A DNA stretch of 38,098 bases, taken from Lachnospiraceae bacterium. GTDB lineage: Bacteria; Bacillota; Clostridia; Lachnospirales; Lachnospiraceae. This document shows positions 32,024 through 38,098 of the stretch, one piece after another (within the stretch, counting starts at the first letter, position 1; each line of letters begins with the position of its first letter). The notes beneath the pieces were generated by a model, which had not been told where the DNA came from, searched no databases, and saw only the letters and a list, made by a program, of their open reading frames with translations. The DNA lies in the NCBI GenBank assembly GCA_030524635.1, contig JAUNGG010000041.1, positions 1 to 38,098 of the forward strand. Reading direction: 5' to 3'. The position numbers were made by a program, and so were the translations under genes.

Positions 32024-33835
32024 ATGGCAGAGTCAATGGTAGGACTGAAACGGTCCCATCGATGCACGGAAGTGTCTGAGGCAAACATCGGACAGGAAGT
32101 TACGGTGATGGGATGGGTTCAGAAAAGCAGAAATAAAGGCGGTATTATCTTTGTGGACCTGCGTGACCGTTCTGGAATTCTGCAGCTGATCTTTGAGGAG
32201 AGCGACTGCGGAGCAGAATATTTTGCGAAGGCGGAGAAGCTGAGAAGTGAGTTTGTAATTGCAGTAGTAGGACAGGTGGAGAAGCGGTCCGGCGGGGCCA
32301 ATCCAAATCTGAAGACAGGCACCATCGAGGTTCGTGCCAAGAGCCTGCGGATTTTGGCAGAGTCTGAGACTCCGCCTTTCCCGATTGAGGAGAATTCCAA
32401 GACCAAGGAGGAGCTGCGGTTAAAGCACCGTTATCTGGACTTAAGAAGACCGGATATCCAGCGGAATATTATGACCAGAAGCCAGGTTGCCATCCTGACC
32501 CGCCAGTTTTTGGCTGAGGAGGGATTTTTGGAGATCGAGACGCCTACTCTGATCAAGAGTACGCCTGAGGGCGCCAGAGATTACCTGGTTCCAAGCCGTG
32601 TCCATCCAGGCTCCTTCTATGCGCTGCCCCAGTCCCCTCAGATCTACAAGCAGCTGTTAATGTGCTCCGGCTATGACCGGTATTTCCAGCTGGCAAGATG
32701 CTATCGGGATGAGGATCTGCGTGCAGACCGTCAGCCGGAGTTCACCCAGATCGATATGGAGCTGTCCTTTGTGGATGCAGAGGATGTTATGGATGTAAAT
32801 GAGCGCCTGATCCAGAAGCTGTTCAAGGAGATCTGCGGAGTGGATGTGGCACTTCCGCTGCCAAGGCTGACCTGGAAGGAGGCTATGGACCGGTTTGGTT
32901 CCGATAAGCCGGATATGCGGTTTGGAATGGAGCTTCAGGATGTGTCTGAGGCAGTGAAAGACTGCGAGTTTGTGGTATTTAAGAGTGCGCTGGAGAACGG
33001 GGGTTCTGTCAGAGGCTTATGTGTAGAAGGACAGGCTGGTATGCCAAGAAAGAAGATCGATGCCCTGGTAGACTTTGCCAAGGGTTACGGCGCTAAGGGG
33101 CTGGCTTACCTGGCTGTCCATGAAGATGGCTCCTATAAGTCCTCCTTTGCAAAGTTTATGACCGAGGAGCAGCTGACCAGACTGGTTGCAGCCATGGGCG
33201 GAAAAGCCGGCGACCTGCTGTTATTTGCCGCAGACAAGAACAGCGTGGTTTACAATGTATTAGGCGCCCTTCGTCTGGAGATTGCAAAGCAGCTTGATAT
33301 GATCCCGAAGAATGCATGGAAGTTCTTATGGGTGACCGAATTCCCGCTGTTAGAGTACTCTGAGGAAGAGGGACGGTATGTGGCAATGCACCATCCATTT
33401 ACCATGCCCATGGATGAGGACCTGGATCTCATCGACACCAATCCTGGCGCAGTCCGGGCAAAGGCTTACGATATCGTGCTGAACGGTACGGAGCTTGGCG
33501 GCGGTTCTGTGAGAATCCATCAGGCGGACATTCAGTCCAAGATGTTTGAGGTTCTTGGCTTTACCCAGGAGCGGGCACAGGATCAGTTCGGATTCCTGCT
33601 GGATGCATTTAAGTACGGCGTTCCGCCTCACGCAGGCCTGGCATACGGCCTGGACCGTGTGGTAATGTGGATGGTAGGTGCAGACAGCATCCGTGACGTG
33701 ATCGCATTCCCGAAGGTGAAGGATGCATCCTGTCTGATGAGTGAGGCACCGACACCGGTTGATCCGAAGCAGCTGGAGGAGCTGGGCATTGAGGTGTCAG
33801 AAGCAGCAGAGGCCAAGGCAGGAGACAAGGAATAA
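32024..33835 (+). CDS. aspS: Aspartate-tRNA ligase
   Basis: A class IIb aminoacyl-tRNA synthetase of the bacterial type, 603 residues. The N-terminal OB-fold anticodon domain has EVTVMGWVQKSRNKGGIIFV. Motif 1 is around TLIKSTPEGARDYLVPSR, motif 2 is ARCYRDEDLRADRQPEFTQI followed by DMELSF, and motif 3 is AYGLDRVVMWMVG. A GAD insertion domain lies between motifs 2 and 3 (about residues 290-420), as in bacterial AspRS. AAAAGGAGAG precedes ATG 32024. Whether it is discriminating or also charges tRNA-Asn cannot be decided here. A strong terminator follows. Confidence 0.97.
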   Translation: MAESMVGLKRSHRCTEVSEANIGQEVTVMGWVQKSRNKGGIIFVDLRDRSGILQLIFEESDCGAEYFAKAEKLRSEFVIAVVGQVEKRSGGANPNLKTGTIEVRAKSLRILAESETPPFPIEENSKTKEELRLKHRYLDLRRPDIQRNIMTRSQVAILTRQFLAEEGFLEIETPTLIKSTPEGARDYLVPSRVHPGSFYALPQSPQIYKQLLMCSGYDRYFQLARCYRDEDLRADRQPEFTQIDMELSFVDAEDVMDVNERLIQKLFKEICGVDVALPLPRLTWKEAMDRFGSDKPDMRFGMELQDVSEAVKDCEFVVFKSALENGGSVRGLCVEGQAGMPRKKIDALVDFAKGYGAKGLAYLAVHEDGSYKSSFAKFMTEEQLTRLVAAMGGKAGDLLLFAADKNSVVYNVLGALRLEIAKQLDMIPKNAWKFLWVTEFPLLEYSEEEGRYVAMHHPFTMPMDEDLDLIDTNPGAVRAKAYDIVLNGTELGGGSVRIHQADIQSKMFEVLGFTQERAQDQFGFLLDAFKYGVPPHAGLAYGLDRVVMWMVGADSIRDVIAFPKVKDASCLMSEAPTPVDPKQLEELGIEVSEAAEAKAGDKE

Positions 33836-33889
33836 GACAGCACGTAACGGTGAAGGTACAGAAACCGTTGCAGCAGGACTTAGAAAGCA

Positions 33890-33926
33890 GGACGCCGGAG
33901 AATGGTAGCCGGCGTCCTTTCTTTGC
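33890..33926 (+). terminator. Terminator after aspS
   Basis: A perfect nine-base stem, GGACGCCGG (33890-33898) with CCGGCGTCC (33909-33917), followed by TTTCTTTG. It closes the hisS-aspS unit. Confidence 0.8.
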
Positions 33927-34018
33927 CCTTCTTTATGAGGAGGAGTATCCGAACTATTTCGTAAAAATGCTGTCAGCTTTACTTTTTAGATGTGTTCAAT
34001 TAGATTTCTGGAGGTACT

Positions 34019-35386
34019 ATGAAACAAAATATCGATTTGCTCCATGGAAAGATCCTTCCCTCCCTGACGGCGCTGGCCGTCCCGATCATGGCCACCTCTC
34101 TGGTGCAGATGGCTTACAATCTGACAGATATGGCCTGGATCGGACGGGTGGGAAGCGATGCGGTGGCGGCTGTAGGCGCTGCCGGAATGTATACCTGGCT
34201 GTCTTCCGGGCTGGTCACCATCGCCAAGATGGGTGGACAGATCAAGGCAGCTCATTCCATCGGAGAGGGCGACCGGGAGACGGCAGGAAGCTACGGGGCA
34301 GGGGCAATCCGTCTGACCCTTCTGCTGGCGGCGGCCTTTGCCCTGTTTGTCAACTGCTTTGCCGAAACCTTGATCGGATTTTTCGGATTGAGCAGTCCGA
34401 AGATCGTGGCAGATGCAGTGTTGTATGTGCGGATCGCCTGCGGGCTGATCGTATTTTCCTATCTGAACCAGACGCTGACCGGACTTTACACGGCAGCTGG
34501 AAACAGCCGGACGCCTTTTGCGGCGAACTGTATCGGAATGGGAGCCAATATTGTGCTGGACCCGGTTCTGATTTTTGGAGTGGGTCCCTTTCCAAGAATG
34601 GAAGCGGCAGGCGCTGCCATTGCAACCGTTACGGCACAGGCAATCGTGACAATTGTGCTGGTGACATCCTGTGGGAAGGATGAGGTGCTGTTTCCTCATG
34701 TGAAGCTGAAACAAAAGGTTCCGCCGGCAATCTACCGGACCATTATCCGGGTGGGGCTTCCGGCAGGCGTTCAAAATATGATCTACTGTATGATCTCTAT
34801 GGTACTGACCCGGTTCGTGGCAGCCTGGGGAGATCAGGCAGTGGCAGCCCAGCGGGTGGGAAGTCAGATCGAATCCATTTCCTGGATGACGGCAGAAGGC
34901 TTTGGAACAGCCATCAATGCCTTCGTAGGACAGAATTACGGCGGAAAACAGTATGACCGGGTGAAGCGAGGCTATATGACAGCAGCGGTGATCGTCTGCC
35001 TGTGGGGAACCTTTACTTCCTCCGTGCTGATATTTGGAAGCAGACCGGTGTTTTCCCTCTTTATCCGGGAGGCGGAGGTGATCCCGGTGGGAATGAGCTA
35101 TCTGCGTGTCCTGGGCTTCAGCCAGATGTTCATGTGTATGGAAATGATGACAACAGGAGCCCTGTCTGGATTAGGAAAAACCTTCCAGTGCTCGGTGATT
35201 ACCGTGCTGCTGACTTCCGCCCGGATTCCTCTGGCGGTGATTCTGGGAGGCGCTTTGGGGCTGGAAGGGATCTGGTGGGCATTCTCCCTGTCCACGATTG
35301 CCAAGGGGATCCTGTTTTTCCTGTACTACTTGAGAGTTTTGGGGAAATTGACAGCAGAAAATGCGGCATGGCAATTATTTTCATAA
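34019..35386 (+). CDS. MATE family efflux transporter
   Basis: A 455-residue multidrug or toxin exporter of the MATE family, using Na+ or H+ gradients, with about 12 transmembrane segments. The first half begins LLHGKILPSLTALAVPIMAT and continues with YNLTDMAWIGRVGSDAVAAV, matching the usual N-terminal MATE signature. The second bundle repeats the pattern from residue 245 (IRVGLPAGVQNMIYCMISMV), with SISWMTAEGFGTAINAFVGQ as the counterpart. GGAGG (34009-34013) precedes ATG 34019. Family substrates include cationic drugs; the one here is unknown. It has no partner gene nearby. A large overlapping frame at 33850-34683 is a shadow of this gene. Confidence 0.93.
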   Translation: MKQNIDLLHGKILPSLTALAVPIMATSLVQMAYNLTDMAWIGRVGSDAVAAVGAAGMYTWLSSGLVTIAKMGGQIKAAHSIGEGDRETAGSYGAGAIRLTLLLAAAFALFVNCFAETLIGFFGLSSPKIVADAVLYVRIACGLIVFSYLNQTLTGLYTAAGNSRTPFAANCIGMGANIVLDPVLIFGVGPFPRMEAAGAAIATVTAQAIVTIVLVTSCGKDEVLFPHVKLKQKVPPAIYRTIIRVGLPAGVQNMIYCMISMVLTRFVAAWGDQAVAAQRVGSQIESISWMTAEGFGTAINAFVGQNYGGKQYDRVKRGYMTAAVIVCLWGTFTSSVLIFGSRPVFSLFIREAEVIPVGMSYLRVLGFSQMFMCMEMMTTGALSGLGKTFQCSVITVLLTSARIPLAVILGGALGLEGIWWAFSLSTIAKGILFFLYYLRVLGKLTAENAAWQLFS

Positions 35387-35429
35387 AATTGTTAATTTGT
35401 GCAAAATAGATATGGACGAAATCAGGATT

Positions 35430-35456
35430 TTGTGAGAAAATAAGGCTAGGTATGAT
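35430..35456 (+). promoter_or_regulatory. Possible promoter of the Fe-S scaffold-like operon
   Basis: TTGTGA (35430-35435), a 15-base spacer and TATGAT (35451-35456). The spacer is short, so this is only a candidate; the leader to the next gene would be about 95 bases. Confidence 0.35.
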
Positions 35457-35559
35457 GTGATATATTTAACGAACTGCCAGGGGACAGGCGGGTATTTATC
35501 ACTGCCATACAAGCAAGAGCATTATAAGAAAACTACATATTTGAAAGGAGTTTTAACAC

Positions 35560-36252
35560 ATGATTTATTCAAAAGAAGTTGAAGAAATGTGTACTGTAGC
35601 ACAGGGCGTGCATCATGGCTGTGCTCCCATCCCAGAAGAAGCAAAATGGGTTCAGGCTAAAGAAGTAAAAGATATTTCTGGTCTGACACACGGCATTGGC
35701 TGGTGTGCTCCTCAGCAGGGCGCCTGCAAGCTTACCCTGAACGTAAAAGAGGGTATCATTCAGGAGGCATTAGTTGAGACCATTGGATGTTCTGGTATGA
35801 CTCACTCCGCAGCTATGGCAGCTGAAATCCTTCCAGGCTTAACCGTTATGGAAGCTTTAAATACCGACTTAGTATGTGATGCAATCAACACTGCTATGAG
35901 AGAGCTGTTCTTACAGATCGTTTACGGACGTACCCAGAGTGCATTCTCTGAGGATGGTCTGCCAGTAGGTGCAGGTCTGGAAGACTTAGGAAAGGGCTTA
36001 AGAAGCCAGGTTGGTACTATGTACGGAACCTTAAAGAAAGGTCCTCGTTATCTGGAGATGGCAGAAGGCTATGTTACCGGTATCGCTCTTGACAAGGACG
36101 ATCAGATCATCGGTTACAAATTCGTAAGCCTTGGCAAGATGACCGACTTCATCAAGAAGGGCGACGATCCGAACACCGCTTATGAGAAGGCATGCGGACA
36201 GTATGGCCGTGTAGATGATGCTGTTAAGATTATCGACCCACGTAAAGAATGA
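35560..36252 (+). CDS. Iron-sulfur cluster assembly scaffold-like protein
   Basis: A 230-residue protein related to NifU/IscU-like scaffold proteins and always found beside GGGtGRT proteins in clostridia. Conserved Cys residues lie in EEMCTVAQGVHHGCAPI, GIGWCAPQQGACKL and ETIGCSGMTHSAAMAAEIL; the last matches the scaffold's cysteine-containing core. The C-terminal half (GPRYLEMAEGYVTGIALDKD) is specific to this group. AAAGGAG (35542-35548) precedes ATG 35560. It has strongly biased codon use, suggesting high expression, as does its partner 18 bases downstream. The biochemical role of the pair is not established; metal-cluster handling is inferred from the cysteines and the family relation. 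Confidence 0.85.
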   Translation: MIYSKEVEEMCTVAQGVHHGCAPIPEEAKWVQAKEVKDISGLTHGIGWCAPQQGACKLTLNVKEGIIQEALVETIGCSGMTHSAAMAAEILPGLTVMEALNTDLVCDAINTAMRELFLQIVYGRTQSAFSEDGLPVGAGLEDLGKGLRSQVGTMYGTLKKGPRYLEMAEGYVTGIALDKDDQIIGYKFVSLGKMTDFIKKGDDPNTAYEKACGQYGRVDDAVKIIDPRKE

Positions 36253-36270
36253 TAAAGGAGGACGTTAAAG

Positions 36271-37281
36271 ATGGCTTTATTTGAATCATATGAGAGACGT
36301 ATTGATAAAATCAATAGCGTATTAAACAGCTATGGCATCGCTTCCATCGAAGAAGCTGAGAAGATCACCAAGGATGCCGGTCTGAACGTTTACGATCAGA
36401 TCAAGAAGATCCAGCCAATCTGCTTTGAAAATGCATGTTGGGCATACACCGTAGGCGCAGCAATCGCAATCAAGAAGAACTGCAGAAAGGCATCTGAGGC
36501 TGCAGCAGCAATCGGCGAGGGCTTACAGGCATTCTGTATCCCAGGTTCTGTAGCAGATACCCGTAAGGTAGGCTTAGGCCACGGCAACTTAGGCAAGATG
36601 CTTCTGGAAGAGGATACCGACTGCTTCTGCTTCTTAGCTGGTCATGAGTCCTTCGCAGCAGCAGAGGGCGCAATCGGTATCGCAGAGAAGGCTAACAAGG
36701 TTCGCCAGAAACCACTGCGTGTTATCTTAAACGGTTTAGGCAAGGATGCAGCTAAGATTATTTCCCGTATCAACGGCTTCACCTTCGTAGAGACCGAGTA
36801 TGATCCATACACCAACACCGTTACTGAGGTAGAGAGAATCGCTTACTCCGAGGGACTTCGTTCCAAGGTTAACTGCTACGGCGCTAACAGCGTTCCGGAA
36901 GGCGTTGCTATCATGTGGAAGGAGAACGTAGACGTTTCCATCACTGGTAACTCCACCAACCCAACCCGTTTCCAGCATCCAGTTGCAGGTACCTACAAGA
37001 AGGAAAGAAACGAAGCAGGAAAGAAGTACTTCTCCGTAGCTTCCGGCGGCGGTACCGGACGTACTCTGCATCCAGACAACATGGCAGCAGGACCAGCTTC
37101 CTACGGTATGACCGATACTTTAGGACGTATGCACTCTGATGCACAGTTTGCAGGTTCCTCCTCCGTTCCGGCTCACGTAGAGATGATGGGTCTGATCGGC
37201 GCAGGCAACAACCCAATGGTTGGTATGACCGTTGCTGTTGCAGTTTCCATCCAGGAGGCTGCTGAGGCTGGGAAGTTCTAA
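36271..37281 (+). CDS. GGGtGRT protein
   Basis: A 336-residue protein named for its signature GGGTGRTLHPDN (in FSVASGGGTGRTLHPDN), found across anaerobic Firmicutes and related bacteria. It also has VADTRKVGLGHGNLGKML, FCFLAGHESFAAAEGAIG, VKNYG-like KVNCYGANSVPEGVAIMWKE and SGNSTN-like SITGNSTNPTRFQHPVAGTY. There are no membrane segments or signal peptide. AAAGGAGG (36254-36261) sets the start. It forms an operon with the scaffold-like gene upstream, and its codon use is among the most biased in the window, so it is likely abundant. The function is unknown; the glycine-rich motif suggests nucleotide or cofactor binding, which is only a guess. Confidence 0.93.
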   Translation: MALFESYERRIDKINSVLNSYGIASIEEAEKITKDAGLNVYDQIKKIQPICFENACWAYTVGAAIAIKKNCRKASEAAAAIGEGLQAFCIPGSVADTRKVGLGHGNLGKMLLEEDTDCFCFLAGHESFAAAEGAIGIAEKANKVRQKPLRVILNGLGKDAAKIISRINGFTFVETEYDPYTNTVTEVERIAYSEGLRSKVNCYGANSVPEGVAIMWKENVDVSITGNSTNPTRFQHPVAGTYKKERNEAGKKYFSVASGGGTGRTLHPDNMAAGPASYGMTDTLGRMHSDAQFAGSSSVPAHVEMMGLIGAGNNPMVGMTVAVAVSIQEAAEAGKF

Positions 37282-37304
37282 GAATTGAATTAGTATAAGT
37301 GCTG

Positions 37305-37340
37305 AAAATGCCGTAAGCTTAAGGGCTTACGGCATTTTTT
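37305..37340 (+). terminator. Strong terminator after the GGGtGRT gene
   Basis: AAAATGCCGTAAGC (37305-37318) pairs perfectly with GCTTACGGCATTTT (37325-37338), with a run of six T residues at 37335-37340. It would also work in the opposite direction. Confidence 0.9.
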
Positions 37341-37449
37341 GATGCATGCAATAAATTGGAACAAAACGTGTTAAAATGTGCCATACAATGTATGATATAG
37401 CATATAATTAAAACTATATCAAGAAAAATGTGAAAAATACGTAATTTGA

Positions 37450-37478
37450 TTGACATAATATTTAAAAATCGGTATATT
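37450..37478 (+). promoter_or_regulatory. Sigma-A promoter of the AAA ATPase gene
   Basis: A perfect TTGACA (37450-37455), a 17-base spacer and TATATT (37473-37478), 24 bases before the start codon. The leader is very short and carries AGGAGG at 37488-37493. Confidence 0.7.
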
Positions 37479-37502
37479 ATATAGTATAGGAGGTGATGTA
37501 AT

Positions 37503-38054
37503 ATGTTAGTACAATTCATGTTGAAGAATGTTTTATCTTTTAAGAATGAAACCATACTGGATATGACGGCAATCAATGCATATAAAGAGCATGCGTGTAA
37601 TCTAATTGATATTGGAACTAAGGAAAAATTTTTGAAGGTAGCAGCTATTTACGGAGCAAATGCAAGCGGAAAATCAAATTTGTATTTGGCTATGATGTAT
37701 TTTCAACGAATTATTGCAAAATCGTTAGATAATGTCAATGATGGCGCAGAAACAGCGATTGCACAATATTATAATCCGTTTTCTTTTGAAGAAGAAGAGG
37801 AGAATTCAGAATTTCAAATTATAAAGATTATTGATAATTTTGAATATCGATATGGTTTTGAATATAATCAAAATTGTATTGTGACAGAATGGATGTATCG
37901 AAAGAACATAAAAACAAATCGGACATCCATCATTTTTGAAAGAACGACGCAATCTGTTGAGTTCGGTGCCTTGATTAGAAAAGAATGTGATGTATACAAA
38001 GAACAGATTCCTCCGGAAACTTTAGTTTTGTCTTTTTTTAATAAATTAACCTGA
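37503..38054 (+). pseudogene. AAA family ATPase (COG1106 type), truncated
   Basis: The first 183 residues of an ATPase of the AAA_15/AAA_21 group (ATP/GTP phosphatase, COG1106), SMC/ABC-like proteins frequent in accessory and defence loci. The start is typical: FMLKNVLSFKNETILDMTA, then Walker A YGANASGKSNL at about residues 49-59, and YYNPFSFEEEEENSEFQI and NFEYRYGFEYN for the beta-rich insertion. Homologues are about 380-430 residues long; here the frame meets a stop at 38052-38054 after LVLSFFNKLT, before the ABC signature, Walker B and catalytic residues. AGGAGG sits nine bases before ATG 37503. The AT-rich composition contrasts with the core genes. A frameshift, insertion or true short form cannot be separated because the window ends 44 bases later. 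Confidence 0.7.
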
Positions 38055-38098
38055 ATTATTCATCCAGTAGTTGTTGACGGTGCTAAGCACCGCTTAGT
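38055..38098. other. Possible mobile-element edge at the window end
   Basis: Directly at the truncation point lies TGAATTATTCA (38052-38062), palindromic around its central T, and the last bases contain GGTGC-TAA-GCACC (38080-38092) followed by GCTTAG. A minus-strand frame would end at a stop about 10 bases from the junction, as transposase genes often do. This is suggestive only. Confidence 0.25.

Noticed and set aside
33850-34683. 277-codon plus-strand open frame overlapping the MATE gene
   Set aside because: Composition is rich in Gly, Arg, Cys and Ser with no family features, and it overlaps most of a clear MATE transporter in another frame. It is a shadow of the high-GC third positions.
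1-38098. CRISPR arrays, tRNA and rRNA genes
   Set aside because: No regularly spaced direct repeats and no cloverleaf or rRNA-like conserved stretches were seen in the intergenic regions.

Overview
The window reads as a piece of chromosome from an anaerobic, spore-forming clostridium, most likely a gut Lachnospiraceae. The reasons are spo0A and spoIIM, a Gram-positive type LexA box at recA, RNase Y, HemZ, the nudix-spoIIM-xerD order also known from Firmicutes, a GGGtGRT-protein operon, strong AGGAGG ribosome binding sites and near-consensus sigma-A promoters. No CRISPR array, rRNA or tRNA was recognised.

Layout. Positions 1-3100 are AT-richer and partly decayed: the tail of a sensor histidine kinase, an intact GNAT acetyltransferase, a beheaded second GNAT and an AlbA_2/HATPase transcriptional-regulator-like protein with heptad repeats. 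Positions 3105-16213 are mostly housekeeping and sporulation genes on the plus strand: HAD phosphatase, AEC transporter, spo0A, glgA, an HD protein, a DUF212 membrane protein, recA-recX, rny, proC, nudix, spoIIM and xerD.

Positions 16336-24280 are a pectin (rhamnogalacturonan) oligosaccharide locus. A minus-strand GH105 unsaturated glucuronyl hydrolase lies convergent to xerD and divergent from a binding lipoprotein. After the lipoprotein come an unrecognised 125-residue protein, two ABC permeases, a GH28 hydrolase and a LacI-family regulator. A strong extended -10 promoter is followed by three dyad-symmetric sites, and a related site lies before the small gene. Neither hydrolase has a signal peptide and there is no ATPase gene, so oligosaccharides are probably imported with a shared ATPase and cut in the cytoplasm.

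Positions 24328-37281 return to core functions: apt, an MBL-fold protein, a bifunctional (p)ppGpp synthetase/hydrolase, a second MBL hydrolase, hemZ, hisS, aspS, a MATE exporter, and an Fe-S scaffold-like protein with its GGGtGRT partner. The last 750 bases are again AT-rich and hold a promoter and the first half of an AAA ATPase (COG1106 type), cut short by a stop close to the window end, possibly at a mobile-element edge.

Most notable: the spoIIM ribosome binding site forms the 3' arm of a terminator-shaped hairpin whose T-run is the spacer to the ATG; the multi-operator architecture of the pectin locus with its unknown small protein; and the dual-promoter and hairpin leader of spo0A.
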